This document shows, piece by piece, positions 40,099 through 50,744 of a DNA stretch of 64,000 bases; position 1 is the stretch's first letter; each line of letters starts with the position of its first letter. The notes beneath the pieces are model-generated. The model worked only from the letters and a program-made list of their open reading frames with translations, was not told the origin of the DNA and made no database searches. The stretch comes from Actinokineospora enzanensis DSM 44649 (GTDB lineage Bacteria; Actinomycetota; Actinomycetes; Mycobacteriales; Pseudonocardiaceae). The stretch lies in contig NZ_KB894406.1 of the NCBI RefSeq assembly GCF_000374445.1, forward strand, positions 62,001-126,000, written 5' to 3'. A program made the position numbers and the translations under genes.

Positions 40099-41765
40099 CC
40101 ACCGCGCGCGTCGAGTCCGATACCGGCTCCTGGTCGCGCTGCGCCGGTTGCTCGACCATGCACTACGCCAAGAAGCTGGCCCGCACCCTGGGCGTCTGCC
40201 CGGACTGCGACCACCACGGGCGGCTCACCGCCGCCGAGCGCGCGCGCCAGCTGGTCGACGACGGCGAGTTCACCGCCCTGGCCTGCCGGGTGCTGGCCAC
40301 GGACGTGTTGGGCTTCACCGATTCCCGTCCCTACCGGGACCGCCTGGTGGACGCCCGCCGGGCGACCGGCCTGGGCGACGCGGTCCTCTGCGGCACCGGC
40401 GCGATCGGCGGCGTCGGGGTCTGCCTGGCCGTCATGGACTTCCGGTTCATGGGCGGCAGCCTGGGCGCGGCGGTCGGCGAGCTGATCACCCGCGCCGCCG
40501 AGGTGGCGCTGCGCGAGCGCAGGCCGCTGGTCGTGGTCACCGCCTCGGGCGGGGCGCGCATGCAGGAGGGCGTGCTGGCGCTGATGCAGATGGCCAAGGT
40601 CAGCCAGGCGCTGGCGGGCCTGCGCGCGGCGGGCGTGCTGTCGGTGGCCGTGCTGACCGACCCGACCTACGGCGGTGTGGCGGCCTCGTTCGCCACCAGC
40701 ACCGACGTGGTGGTGGCCGAACACGGCGCGCGGATGGGGTTCGCCGGACCGCGGGTGATCGAGCAGACGATCGGGCAGCGGCTGCCCGAGGACTTCCAGA
40801 CCGCCGGGTTCCTGCTCGACCACGGCCACGTGGACGCCGTGCTGCACCGCCGCGACCTGCGCGGCTGGCTGTCCCGGCTGCTCGCGGCCACCCGCCCCGG
40901 CCCGGCGCCGGACGGCGTGCCGGACGCGTTCGCCTGCGACCCGGGCGACCTGGCCCCGCTGGACCCGTGGGACGTCGTCGCGGCCGCCAGGGACACCGGC
41001 AGGCCGACCACCCTGGACCACATCGCGGGCCTGGTCGACGGGTTCGTTGAGCTGCACGGCGACCGCGCGCGGGCCGACTGCCCGGCGGTCGTGGCCGGCT
41101 TCGGCCTGCTGGACGGCACGCCGGTGGCCGTCATCGGACACCAGAAAGGCCACCACACCAAGGAGTTGCTGGCCCGCAACTTCGGCATGCCTCGTCCCGA
41201 GGGCTATCGCAAGGCGCTGCGCGTGATGCGCCTGGCCGCCCGGCTCGGCGTGCCCATCGTGACCCTTGTGGACACTCCGGGCGCGTATCCCGGGAAGGAC
41301 GCGGAGGAGGGTGGGCAGTCCCTCGCCATCGCGGAGAACGTGCTGGCCATGTTCGAGCTGCCGGTCCCGGTGGTCACCGTGGTCACCGGCGAGGGCGGCA
41401 GCGGCGGCGCGCTCGCGCTGGCCGTGGGCGACCTGGTGCTGATGTTCGAGCGGGCCACCTACTCGGTCATCAGTCCCGAGGGCTGCTCGTCGATCCTGTG
41501 GGGCACGGCGGAGTCCGCCGCCGAGGCTGCGCGGGCGTTGCGGATCACCGCCCGCGAGCTGCTCGGAATGTCCGTTGTGGACGGTGTGATCCCGGAGCCG
41601 GACGGTGGCGCGGCGGCGGATCCGGCCGCCGCCACCGCGAACCTGGGCGCGGCCCTGCGTGCGGGTCTGGCGGAGCTGTCCGCGATGGACCCGGACGACC
41701 TGGTGCGGGCGCGGCGCGCGCGGTTCCGCGCGTTCGGCACCGCCGGACTGCTGCGCGACGCGTGA
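40095..41765 (+). CDS. Acetyl-CoA carboxylase carboxyltransferase, fused beta and alpha subunits
   Basis: This 556-residue protein fuses AccD and AccA. The N-terminal zinc site [12 protein letters not shown] ends with CPDC, then [14 protein letters not shown] and SGGARMQEG are AccD-like. The AccA half has [12 protein letters not shown] [33 protein letters not shown] and [10 protein letters not shown]. It transfers carboxyl groups from biotin to acetyl-CoA, making malonyl-CoA. With the adjacent AccB and AccC it forms a complete dedicated carboxylase for polyketide extender supply. Confidence 0.9.
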   Translation: MTTARVESDTGSWSRCAGCSTMHYAKKLARTLGVCPDCDHHGRLTAAERARQLVDDGEFTALACRVLATDVLGFTDSRPYRDRLVDARRATGLGDAVLCGTGAIGGVGVCLAVMDFRFMGGSLGAAVGELITRAAEVALRERRPLVVVTASGGARMQEGVLALMQMAKVSQALAGLRAAGVLSVAVLTDPTYGGVAASFATSTDVVVAEHGARMGFAGPRVIEQTIGQRLPEDFQTAGFLLDHGHVDAVLHRRDLRGWLSRLLAATRPGPAPDGVPDAFACDPGDLAPLDPWDVVAAARDTGRPTTLDHIAGLVDGFVELHGDRARADCPAVVAGFGLLDGTPVAVIGHQKGHHTKELLARNFGMPRPEGYRKALRVMRLAARLGVPIVTLVDTPGAYPGKDAEEGGQSLAIAENVLAMFELPVPVVTVVTGEGGSGGALALAVGDLVLMFERATYSVISPEGCSSILWGTAESAAEAARALRITARELLGMSVVDGVIPEPDGGAAADPAAATANLGAALRAGLAELSAMDPDDLVRARRARFRAFGTAGLLRDA

Positions 41766-41791
41766 CCCGACCCGGTCCTGAGGAGCAGACG

Positions 41792-42316
41792 ATGACGAGC
41801 ACAGAAGGCGAGCGACCCGGCCCGGACCTGCTGGCCGAGTTGCGCGAGCACACCCGCAGGCTGGCCGAGGACCTGTCCGGTCCGCTGCGCCGGGTCCGGG
41901 TGCGCTCCGGCGAGACCACCATCGAGGTCGAGTGGCAGCCCGAGGCCGTGGCCGCCGCGACCCCGGTGTCGGCGGCTCCGGCGCAGCCCCCCGCGTCGGA
42001 GCCGCCCGACCCGGCCCCGTCGACCGAGACGGCCGACGACGGCTACGCGGTGGTGGACTCGCCCATGGTGGGCACCTTCTACCGCGCGCCCGGCCCGGAC
42101 CGGCCGCCGTTCGTCGAGGTCGGCGACCGGCTGGCGGTGGACCAGACGATCGGCGTGATCGAGGCGATGAAGCTGTTCAACCCGATCGGCAGCGAGCTGG
42201 CGGGCGTCGTGGTCGAGGTGCTCGTGCCGGACGCCGCCCCGGTCGAGTTCGGCCAGCCGCTGCTGCGGATCGCCCTGGAGCGGGCGGCCGAGCCGGTCGC
42301 CGCCGGAAGGGGGTAG
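41792..42316 (+). CDS. accB: Biotin carboxyl carrier protein of acetyl-CoA carboxylase
   Basis: This 174-residue protein has an Ala/Pro-rich linker (about 52-82) and a C-terminal biotinyl domain with SPMVGTFYRAP and EAMKL, where Lys127 is biotinylated. It carries carboxybiotin between the biotin carboxylase encoded next and the fused carboxyltransferase encoded upstream. The ATG follows GAGGAGCAG. Part of a self-contained acetyl-CoA carboxylase in the polyketide operon. Confidence 0.9.
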   Translation: MTSTEGERPGPDLLAELREHTRRLAEDLSGPLRRVRVRSGETTIEVEWQPEAVAAATPVSAAPAQPPASEPPDPAPSTETADDGYAVVDSPMVGTFYRAPGPDRPPFVEVGDRLAVDQTIGVIEAMKLFNPIGSELAGVVVEVLVPDAAPVEFGQPLLRIALERAAEPVAAGRG

Positions 42317-42320
42317 CGCC

Positions 42321-43681
42321 GTGTTCGCCAAGGTGCTCATCGCCAACCGGGGCGAGATCGCGCTGCGCGTCGCCCGCACCTGCCGGGAGCTGGGCATCGC
42401 CACGGTCGGCGTCTACTCCACAGCGGACCGGGATCCCCGGGCGCTGCGCCACTTCGACGAGGTCGTCCACATCGGACCGGCCGCGGGCAGGCGCAGCTAC
42501 CAGCACATCCCGTCGGTGGTCGAGGCCGCGTTGCAGACCGGCGCCGACGCCATCCACCCCGGCTACGGGTTCCTGTCCGAGGACCCGGACTTCGCCGAGG
42601 TGTGCGCGGCCAACGGGATCACCTTCATCGGACCGGAGCCGGGGCTGATGGCCGCGCTCGGCGACAAGTCGTCGGCTCGAAAGATCATGAGCGAGGCCGG
42701 GCTGCCGCTGCTGCCCGGCAGCGTCGCCCCGATCGGCACGGCCGAGGACGCGGTCACCACGGCGGCCCGGATCGGCTACCCGGTGATCGTGAAGGCGGTC
42801 GCGGGCGGCGGCGGCAAGGGCATGGCCATCGTCACCGCGGCCGACGAGCTGGTGGAGACGTTCCTGCGGGCGCGCGCCACGGCCCGCGCGGTGTTCGGCG
42901 ACGACCGCGTCTACATCGAGCGCTACCTTGCCCGCGCCCGGCACGTGGAGGTGCAGGTGCTCTGCGACGGGCACGGCAACGGCGTGCACCTGGGCACCCG
43001 GGACTGCTCGGTGCAGCGCCGCCACCAGAAGCTGGTGGAGGAGGCCCCGGCGCCCGCGCTCACCCCGGCCACCACCGCCGCGATGACCTCCGCCTCGGTC
43101 CGCGCCGCGCTCGCCGTCGGCTACACCGGCGTTGGCACCTTCGAGTTCCTCGTCGACGAGGCCGAGGACTTCTCCTTCATGGAGATCAACACCCGGATCC
43201 AGGTGGAGCACACCGTCACCGAGGCGGTCACCGGCATCGACCTGGTCCGCTGGCAGCTGCTCGTCGCCGCCGGGCACCCGCTTGGCCTGACCCAGGACGA
43301 CATCGTCCTCAATGGAGTGTCGGTCGAGTGTCGGGTGAACGGCGAGGACCCGGACCGCGACTTCGCGCCGACCCCGGGCCCGCTGACCTGCTTCGACCTG
43401 CCCGGCGGCCCGTTCACCCGGGTCGACACGCACGCCTTCACCGGCTACGTGCTCGGCCCGCACTACGACTCGCTGCTGGCCAAGGTCGTGGTCTGGGCGC
43501 CGGAGCGGGACCAGGCGCTGGACCGGATGGACCGCGCGCTCGGCGAGTTCGACATCGCGGGCGGCGGCGTCCGCACCACGATCCCCTTCCTGCGACGGGT
43601 GGTGGCCGACCCGGAGTTCCGCAAGGCAGGCCACTCGACCGCCCTGGTCGACCGGTTGCAGGCATGGCAGAAGGAGGCTTG

Positions 43682-43682
<1 letters not shown>
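42321..43682 (+). CDS. accC: Biotin carboxylase subunit of acetyl-CoA carboxylase
   Basis: This 453-residue ATP-grasp enzyme starts at GTG 42321 (VFAKVLIANRGEIALR). It has HPGYGFLSEDPDFAE, the glycine-rich loop VAGGGGKGMAIV, EVQVLCDGHGNGVHL and MEINTRIQVEHTVTE, all typical of AccC. It carboxylates biotin on the AccB-type protein using bicarbonate and ATP. Four bases separate it from the accB stop. The ACP gene follows with a TGATG overlap. Confidence 0.92.
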
Positions 43683-44432
<750 letters not shown>

Positions 44433-44477
44433 CCGCGTCTCTCCCTTTTGGACAGGACCGACACCAGGAGCCCGCAG

Positions 44478-44894
44478 ATGACCACGACGCACAAGACCGT
44501 CGCCCGTGCCGACATCGAGCCCAACCGCCGCCGCGGCGCCGAGATCCGCGTCCTGCTCGGACCCGCCACGGTGGGCAGCACCTCCGGGTTCATGGGGGTG
44601 GCCACGCTGCTGCCCGGCGAGAGCATCGCCGAGCACTACCACCCCTACAGCGAGGAGTTCGTCTACGTCACCCGGGGCACGCTGACCGTCGACCTGGACG
44701 GCGAGCCGGTGGTGCTCGGCGTGGACGAGGCCGTGCTGATCCCGGTCGACACCCGGCACCGGCTGCGCAACAACGGCACCGAGGAGGTCCGCGCGGTCTT
44801 CCACCTCGGGCCGCTGGCGCCGCGGCCGGAGCTCGGGCACGTGGACACCGAGACCGCCGAGCAGTCGGCCGCCTTCACCGCGAGCGCTCGATGA
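44478..44894 (+). CDS. Cupin-domain polyketide cyclase-like protein (WhiE-II/CurC type)
   Basis: This 138-residue single cupin has the metal-binding pattern [15 protein letters not shown] and [13 protein letters not shown], with [14 protein letters not shown] near the start. Cupins of this type are a hallmark of spore-pigment and pentangular type II clusters, where they help close the last ring or oxidise it. Its stop overlaps the KS alpha start by four bases. Confidence 0.85.
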   Translation: MTTTHKTVARADIEPNRRRGAEIRVLLGPATVGSTSGFMGVATLLPGESIAEHYHPYSEEFVYVTRGTLTVDLDGEPVVLGVDEAVLIPVDTRHRLRNNGTEEVRAVFHLGPLAPRPELGHVDTETAEQSAAFTASAR

Positions 44895-46189
44895 CCGGCA
44901 TCCCCCGACCCGGGTTGGGCGAACGCCGCACGGTGGTGACCGGTGTCGGGGTCGTCGCGCCCGGCGGCGTGGGCGCCAAGGCGTTCTGGTCGCTGCTCAC
45001 CGACGGCCGCACCGCGACCCGCCGGATCAGCATGTTCGACCCGGCGCCGTTCCGCTCCCAGGTCGCCGCCGAGGTCGACTTCGACCCGGTGGAGGCCGGT
45101 CTGGGCGCCAGGGACCGGCGCCGGGGCGACCGGTACGTGCAGTTCGCGCTGGCCGCGGCGGCCGAGGCGGTGGCCGACAGCGGGCTGGAGTTCGACGACG
45201 AGCGGCTGTCCGAGCGCACCGGCGTGGTGCTGGGCTCGGCGGTGGGCGGGACGACCGCGCTGGAGGACGAGTACGTGGTCCTCTCCGACACCGGCCGCGA
45301 CTGGCTGGTCGACCCGCACTACGCGAGCCCGTTCCTCTACCAGGCCCTGGTCCCCAGCAGCCTGGCCGCGGACGTGGCCGTGCGGCACGGGGCGACCGGG
45401 CCGGTGCAGGTCGTGTCCACCGGCTGCACCTCCGGCATCGACGCCATCGGCTACGCCCACCAGCTCGTCCAGGACGGCGAGGCGGACGTGGTGCTGGCCG
45501 GGGCGTCGGAGTCGCCGCTGTCCCCGGTCACCGCCGCGTCCTTCGACGCGATCAAGGCCACCACGCCGGACAACGACGACCCGGCGCACGCCTCCCGCCC
45601 GTTCGACCGCGACCGCACCGGGTTCGTGCTCGGCGAGGGCGGGGCCGTGCTGGTGCTGGAGGAGCTGGAGCACGCGCGGCGGCGCGGCGCGTCGATCTAC
45701 TGCGAGGTCACCGGGTACGCCGCGCGCAGCAACGGGTTCCACATGACCGGCCTGCGCCCGGACGGCGTGGAGATGTCGCTGGCCATCGACGAGGCCATGC
45801 GGCAGGGGCGGCACGACCCGGACGACGTGTCCTACATCTGCGCGCACGGTTCCGGGACGCGGCAGAACGACCGGCACGAGACCGCCGCGTTCAAGCGGTC
45901 GCTCGGCCCGGCCGCCTACCGGGTGCCGATCAGCTCGATCAAGTCCATGATCGGGCACTCGCTCGGCGCGATCGGCGCGCTGGAGATGGCCGCGTGCGCG
46001 CTGGCGATCCGCACCGACACCGTGCCGCCGACGGCGAACTGGGCCAACCGGGACCCGGAGTGCGACCTGGACTACATCCCCAACACCGCGCGCGAGCTGC
46101 CGGTGGACGTGGCGTTGTCGGTGGGCAGCGGGTTCGGCGGGTTCCAGTCCGCGATGATCTTCGCCGGGCTCCGGGAGGCGCTGCGGTGA
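44891..46189 (+). CDS. Type II PKS ketosynthase alpha subunit
   Basis: This 432-residue ketosynthase carries the active-site cysteine in [11 protein letters not shown] (Cys179) and catalytic histidines in CAHGSGT (His319) and GHSLGA (His356). [14 protein letters not shown] and [14 protein letters not shown] are canonical. It catalyses chain extension with malonyl-ACP as a heterodimer with the beta subunit encoded in overlap. Full length, with no missing residue. Confidence 0.95.
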   Translation: MTGIPRPGLGERRTVVTGVGVVAPGGVGAKAFWSLLTDGRTATRRISMFDPAPFRSQVAAEVDFDPVEAGLGARDRRRGDRYVQFALAAAAEAVADSGLEFDDERLSERTGVVLGSAVGGTTALEDEYVVLSDTGRDWLVDPHYASPFLYQALVPSSLAADVAVRHGATGPVQVVSTGCTSGIDAIGYAHQLVQDGEADVVLAGASESPLSPVTAASFDAIKATTPDNDDPAHASRPFDRDRTGFVLGEGGAVLVLEELEHARRRGASIYCEVTGYAARSNGFHMTGLRPDGVEMSLAIDEAMRQGRHDPDDVSYICAHGSGTRQNDRHETAAFKRSLGPAAYRVPISSIKSMIGHSLGAIGALEMAACALAIRTDTVPPTANWANRDPECDLDYIPNTARELPVDVALSVGSGFGGFQSAMIFAGLREALR

Positions 46190-47421
46190 CGGCGGTGATC
46201 ACCGGGGTCGGGGTACTGGCGCCCAGCGGTTCCTCGCTGGCCGGGCACTGGGAGACGGTCACCGGCGGCACCTCCCGGGTCGGGCCGATCAGCCTGTTCG
46301 ACGCCTCCCGGTACCCGACCAGGCTGGCGGGGGAGGTGCGCGGGTTCGACCCGGCCGGACGGGTGGACGGGCGGCTGCTGGTGCAGACCGACCGGTGGAC
46401 GTGGCTGGGCTTCGACGCGGCCGAGCAAGCGCTTGCGGACGCCGGTCTCGATCTGTCCACACTGGATCCGTACGACGTGTCGGTGGTGCTGGCCAGCTCG
46501 TCCGGCGGCAACCAGTTCGGGCAGAAGGAGCTGCAGCGGCTGTGGAGCCAGCCGTCGCGGACGGTCGGTGCCTACCAGTCGATCGCCTGGTTCTACGCGG
46601 CGACCGTGGGGCAGCTGTCCATTCGGCACCAGGCCAAGGGGCCCAGCAACGTGCTGGTCGCGGAGAGCGCGGGCGGGCTGGACAGCCTCGCGCACGCGGT
46701 CCGGATCATCCGCCGGGGCACGCCGGTCGTGCTGGCAGGCGGGCTGGAGGCGCCGTTGAGCCCGTACGCGCTGGCCTGCCAGATCCGCAGTGGACGGTTG
46801 AGCACTCTTGACGACCCGGAACGGGCGTACGCGCCGTTCGATGTGGACGCCGCCGGGTACGTGCCGGGGGAGGGCGGGGCGGTGTTCGTGGTCGAGGACC
46901 GTGAGCACGCCCGCGCTCGCGGGGCCACGATCTATGCCGAGATCGCGGGCCACGCGTCCACACACGACGGTGTGCATTCCGTGGAGGGCGAACCGGTGCC
47001 GTCCCGTCAGTACGAGCGGGCGATGCGGGTGGCGCTGGAACGGGCCGAGGTGGAGCCGGGGGAGGTCGACGCGGTCCTGCCGGACGCGGTCGGCGTGCCC
47101 GCCGCCGACCGGGCCGAGGCCGAGGCGATCACCGCCGTGTTCGGCGCCTGCGGGGTGTCGGTGACCACGAGCAAGCCCCTGACCGGGCGGCTCTACCAGG
47201 GCGGCGCGGCGTTGGACGTGGCCACCGCGCTGGCATCGATGCGTGCCGGTGTGCTGCCCGCGTCCAGCGGGACACGGGTGCGGGCGCCGGGGTGCGAGCT
47301 GGACCTGGTGCCCGCCAACCGGACGTCCGATGTGGACACCGTGTTGGTCGGTGCCCGGGGGTTCGACGGCTACAACAGCTCGGTGGTGCTGCGCGCCCAC
47401 CGGCCGAGGGAGGCAGCGTGA
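46186..47421 (+). CDS. Type II PKS ketosynthase beta subunit / chain length factor
   Basis: This 411-residue KS homologue lacks the active-site cysteine. The position reads [10 protein letters not shown], with Ser161 where most chain-length factors have glutamine (AEQAGG). The GHS motif is also changed ([17 protein letters not shown]). It starts at GTG overlapping the KS alpha stop. It sets chain length. The Ser variant may mark a particular subgroup; comparison with spore-pigment type factors would show whether it is normal for them. Confidence 0.92.
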   Translation: MTAVITGVGVLAPSGSSLAGHWETVTGGTSRVGPISLFDASRYPTRLAGEVRGFDPAGRVDGRLLVQTDRWTWLGFDAAEQALADAGLDLSTLDPYDVSVVLASSSGGNQFGQKELQRLWSQPSRTVGAYQSIAWFYAATVGQLSIRHQAKGPSNVLVAESAGGLDSLAHAVRIIRRGTPVVLAGGLEAPLSPYALACQIRSGRLSTLDDPERAYAPFDVDAAGYVPGEGGAVFVVEDREHARARGATIYAEIAGHASTHDGVHSVEGEPVPSRQYERAMRVALERAEVEPGEVDAVLPDAVGVPAADRAEAEAITAVFGACGVSVTTSKPLTGRLYQGGAALDVATALASMRAGVLPASSGTRVRAPGCELDLVPANRTSDVDTVLVGARGFDGYNSSVVLRAHRPREAA

Positions 47422-47771
47422 CCACCGTCCGAGAGATCCGAGAGGCCGGGGAGTCCAAGGCCAGGGTCGTGTTCCTGGTCCGGGTGCCCCAGGCCAGGAC
47501 CGACGACTTCCTGGCCGCCTACGAGCAGATCCGCTACGAGGTCGCCGACGGCGTGCCCGGCCACCTGGTCGACCAGGTCTGCCAGGCCCCCGGCGACCCG
47601 GAGCAGTGGCTCATCACCAGCGAGTGGGAGTCGCTGGCCGACTTCGAGGCGTGGGAGGCGAGCCCGGACCACCGCGTCCTGGTCCGGCCCCTGCGCGAGT
47701 GCATGACCGAGGCGCGGTCGCTGCGCTTCGCCGTCCGCGCCCAGACCACCCGGCGCGGCGCGTCGGACTGA
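47418..47771 (+). CDS. Antibiotic biosynthesis monooxygenase (ABM) family protein
   Basis: This 117-residue protein has KARVVFLVRVPQARTDDFLA, HLVDQVCQAPGDPEQWLITS and EWESLADFEAWEASPDHRVL. The last is the typical ABM ferredoxin-like signature. Such cofactor-free monooxygenases oxidise anthrone-type intermediates to quinones. The GTG start overlaps the KS beta stop. With the DUF1772 protein encoded next, it suggests quinone formation. Confidence 0.85.
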   Translation: MTTVREIREAGESKARVVFLVRVPQARTDDFLAAYEQIRYEVADGVPGHLVDQVCQAPGDPEQWLITSEWESLADFEAWEASPDHRVLVRPLRECMTEARSLRFAVRAQTTRRGASD

Positions 47772-47793
47772 GCGCCCTGTTGGAGGGAACGCG

Positions 47794-48264
47794 ATGAACG
47801 GAACGGTTGCCATACTCACCCTCTGGGTGCTCGCCTCCTCGGGCATCCAGCTCGGCACGCTGTGGATCATGAAGACGTCCATCCTGCCGATGCTCAACTC
47901 GCTGCCCTACGACCGGTACGTCACCGTCTGCCAGCTCATCGACATGCACGTGTTCCACCCGATCGCGGTGTGGAACGGGGTGATCGCGGCCGGGCTGGGC
48001 GTGTGGGCGGCGTTCCTGGTGCCCTCGCCCGCGGTGGCGGTGCTGTTCGTGGTCGGCTCGGTCGGCATGGTCGTGGTCGGGCTGACCTCGGAGGGCTTCA
48101 ACCGGCCCATCTGGCGGCAGATCGAGAAGTGGAGCCCGCAGCGGGTCGCGGCGGACTGGGGCCGCAAGCGCAGCCGCTGGTACATCGCCCACGAGGTCCG
48201 CACCTACGGCGCCATCGCCGCGGTCGGCGCCTACATCGCGGCCTTCGCCGGCCAGATCGCCTGA
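47794..48264 (+). CDS. DUF1772 (anthrone-oxygenase-like) membrane protein
   Basis: This 156-residue protein has four hydrophobic segments (ILTLWVLASSGIQLGTLWIM, FHPIAVWNGVIAAGLGVW, VAVLFVVGSVGMVVVGL, and a last one near TYGAIAAVGAYIAA), as in DUF1772/anthrone oxygenase-like proteins. RQIEKWSPQRVAADWGRKRSRW is the conserved cytoplasmic loop region. Related proteins oxidise anthrones or act with NAD-binding partners in aromatic pathways. It precedes an NmrA-like gene. Confidence 0.75.
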   Translation: MNGTVAILTLWVLASSGIQLGTLWIMKTSILPMLNSLPYDRYVTVCQLIDMHVFHPIAVWNGVIAAGLGVWAAFLVPSPAVAVLFVVGSVGMVVVGLTSEGFNRPIWRQIEKWSPQRVAADWGRKRSRWYIAHEVRTYGAIAAVGAYIAAFAGQIA

Positions 48265-48276
48265 GGAGGGGTTGGG

Positions 48277-48903
48277 ATGCGGATAGCGGTTCTCGGCGCG
48301 ACGGGCCGGATCGGCCGGGTCGTGGTGGACCGGGCCCTGGCCGACGGGCACGAGGTGGTGGCACTGGCCCGGCACCCGCGCGGGCTCCGGCACGAGCGGC
48401 TGGTCGAACACCCTGTCGATGTGTTCGACCCGGACACGCTGTCGGTGTTGGACGGTGCGGACGCCGTGGTGTTCGCGGTCGGCAAGCCGGGCCGGTCCAC
48501 CACGGTTGTGCGCAGCACCGGGATGGCCAATGTGGTCGCGGCGGCGGACGCGTACGGGATCAAGCGGGTCGTGGCGGTCTCGCCGAGCGCGGTGGAGATC
48601 GGCCGGGGCGCCACCCTGGCGCGCAAGGCAGCGCTGAAGTTCTTCTGGCACAAGCTCAACCGGAACCCACTGCTCGATGTGGAGCGGATGGAGGACGAGC
48701 TGCACCACAGCGATCTGGATTGGATTGTCGTCCGCACGACGCGGCTGCGTGATCGTGTCGGTGGCCGTTACCGGGTGGTGCAGGGGACGGTTCGCGGTCC
48801 GGAGCGCCCGATGGCCCTGGCGGACCTCGCGGAGTACGTCGTGTCCCATCTGGACGACGGCGAACTGCACCGCGCGGTGGTGACGCTGACGGGCCAGCGG
48901 TGA
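48277..48903 (+). CDS. NAD(P)-binding NmrA-like oxidoreductase
   Basis: This 208-residue protein begins MRIAVLGATGRIGRVVVDRA with a Rossmann GxxGxxG motif, followed by VVALARHPRGL, VVFAVGKPG and VVAVSPSAVEIG. It resembles the protein at 17563-18192 in length and fold, so the two are paralogues or parallel acquisitions. A ketoreductase or redox role in the polyketide pathway is possible. GAGGAGGGG precedes the start. Its stop overlaps the next gene's GTG. Confidence 0.78.
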   Translation: MRIAVLGATGRIGRVVVDRALADGHEVVALARHPRGLRHERLVEHPVDVFDPDTLSVLDGADAVVFAVGKPGRSTTVVRSTGMANVVAAADAYGIKRVVAVSPSAVEIGRGATLARKAALKFFWHKLNRNPLLDVERMEDELHHSDLDWIVVRTTRLRDRVGGRYRVVQGTVRGPERPMALADLAEYVVSHLDDGELHRAVVTLTGQR

Positions 48904-49373
48904 GCCGGGGCCGCAAGGGCCTGGTCACCCTGCACGTCCTGGGCTCGACCGTGAGCGTGGGCATCACCGCGGTGATGCTCGTGCTCACTGTCGCCGCTTT
49001 CGCCACCGCGTCTGTCGAGGCCGTGCACATGCTCCGGCTGTGCCTGGTGGCCGTGGCCATCCCGGCGCTCGGCCTCGCCCTGGTCACCGGGGTGACGGTG
49101 GCCCTGATGACGCCGTGGGGCCTGCTCCGGCACACCTGGGTGATCAAGAAGCTCGGGCTGCTGCTGGCCACCGGCGCGTTCGCGATGATCCTGCTGCTGC
49201 CGTGGGTCGGCGACCTGGTGACCGCCGTGGAGACGCGCGCGGACCCCGGCCTCACCGGCTGGCTGGTGGTCGGCGGGCTGGTCGCGCAGCTGGTGAAGCT
49301 GGTCCTGATCACCGCCCTGTCGGTCTACAAGCCGCGCGGCCGAGTCCGCGCTTCCGTGCTCGTGAACGCCTGA
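48900..49373 (+). CDS. Four-helix membrane protein (DUF2269-like)
   Basis: This 157-residue protein has four predicted membrane segments: LVTLHVLGSTVSVGITAVML, LCLVAVAIPALGLALVTGV, LGLLLATGAFAMILLLP and LVVGGLVAQLVKLVLITAL. It ends YKPRGR. The pattern fits DUF2269-like integral membrane proteins often found beside anthrone-oxygenase-like genes. The function is unknown. It starts at a GTG overlapping the previous stop. Confidence 0.65.
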   Translation: MSRGRKGLVTLHVLGSTVSVGITAVMLVLTVAAFATASVEAVHMLRLCLVAVAIPALGLALVTGVTVALMTPWGLLRHTWVIKKLGLLLATGAFAMILLLPWVGDLVTAVETRADPGLTGWLVVGGLVAQLVKLVLITALSVYKPRGRVRASVLVNA

Positions 49374-49385
49374 GAGGAGCCTCCG

Positions 49386-50708
49386 ATGCCACTCGACCGA
49401 CGCCGCTTCCTCACCGCGGCCACGGCGGTCTCGCTGAGCGGGGTCGCCGTCCCCCGAGCCCTCGCCGCGGCCGCGGTGCCCGCGGGCCGCCCGGACTGGG
49501 GCTGGGTGCGCGACCAGTTCCGCCTGAACTACGACATCGTCCACATGGAGACGTTCCTGCTCTCCTCGCACCCGGCCCCGGTCCGCCGCGCCATCCGGGA
49601 GTTCTCCGAGAAACTGGACGCCGACTGCCACTGGGCCGCCGACGTGGTCTTCGACGCGACCCCGGCCGAGGACCCGGTGGGCGACACGAAACGCGCCCTC
49701 GCTCGCTATCTGAGTGCTGCGCCGGAGGAACTGGCGTTGGTCCCGAACACGACCACGGGCCTGGCTCTGGTCTACAACGGACTGACCATTCGTCCTGACC
49801 AGGAGATCCTGCTCACAACGCACGATCATTACTCGCATGTGGAATCCGCTCGCCGGGCCGGGGAGAAGAAGGGTGTTCCGGTCCGGTTCGTCACGCTGCA
49901 CGACGACGCCGTGACTGCCCGACCGGAGCAGCTGGTGTCCCGACTCCGCGCCGAGATCGGGCCGCGGACGCGCGCGGTGGGGATCACGTGGGTGCACTCC
50001 AGCAGCGGCCTGCGGATGCCGATCGCGGAGGTGGCGGACATGATCGCCACCATCAACGAGGGGCGGTCGGCGGCCGACCGCTGCCTGCTGATCGTCGATG
50101 GCGTGCACGGGTTCGGCGCGTTGGACCTGGATTTCGCTCGCAGCGGGGTCGACTTCCTGGCGACCGGCGCCCACAAGTGGCTCCATGGGCCCCGGGGCAC
50201 GGGGGTCGTCTATGGGCGCGCGGACGCGTGGCCGCATGTGCAGCAGACGGTGCCGACGTTCGAGGTCGAGGACGGGCTGTTGCAGATCTCGTTCAAACAC
50301 CAGCCCTTGCCGCCGACCAAGGCCCACTTCGTTTCCCTTGGCGGGTTTGTCGCCTATGACCATCTCTTCGCGCTCCCCGCCGCCGTGGAGTTCCACGAGC
50401 GGATCGGCAAAGCCGCGATCGAGGCGCGCGTCCTGGAACTCAACGGGGTGTTCCAACGGGAGCTGCCCAAGATCAAGGGGGTGATCCCGCGTAGTCCTCG
50501 GTTGACTTCCTTGCAGTCCGGCATCGTGTCGTTCGATCTGGAGGGCAAGACCGCGGACGAGACTGTCGCGCGGCTGCTGGCGGAAGGGATCCGGGCCAGC
50601 ACGTCGCCCTATGAGGTGCCGTTCGCCCGGGTGTCCGCGGGCATCATGAACACCCCGCGGGAACTGGACCGCACCCTCACCGCGATCCGCAAGGTCGCCG
50701 CCTCCTGA
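49386..50708 (+). CDS. Exported class V aminotransferase-like PLP enzyme (Tat signal)
   Basis: This 440-residue protein starts with a twin-arginine signal, DRRRFLTAATAVSLSG, followed by an Ala-rich cleavage region near residues 25-32. The mature part is an isopenicillin-N-epimerase-like fold-type I PLP enzyme with TTHDHYSH, LLIVDGVHGFG and the PLP lysine in GAHKWLHGPRGTG (Lys264). Export of a PLP enzyme is unusual because Tat must move it folded with cofactor. It may cleave, epimerise or transaminate the exported product. It lies last in the PKS operon, 12 bases after the membrane protein gene. Confidence 0.84.
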   Translation: MPLDRRRFLTAATAVSLSGVAVPRALAAAAVPAGRPDWGWVRDQFRLNYDIVHMETFLLSSHPAPVRRAIREFSEKLDADCHWAADVVFDATPAEDPVGDTKRALARYLSAAPEELALVPNTTTGLALVYNGLTIRPDQEILLTTHDHYSHVESARRAGEKKGVPVRFVTLHDDAVTARPEQLVSRLRAEIGPRTRAVGITWVHSSSGLRMPIAEVADMIATINEGRSAADRCLLIVDGVHGFGALDLDFARSGVDFLATGAHKWLHGPRGTGVVYGRADAWPHVQQTVPTFEVEDGLLQISFKHQPLPPTKAHFVSLGGFVAYDHLFALPAAVEFHERIGKAAIEARVLELNGVFQRELPKIKGVIPRSPRLTSLQSGIVSFDLEGKTADETVARLLAEGIRASTSPYEVPFARVSAGIMNTPRELDRTLTAIRKVAAS

Positions 50709-50744
50709 CGCCCGGCCTCGTGCCCTGCCGGCACGATGGGGGCC

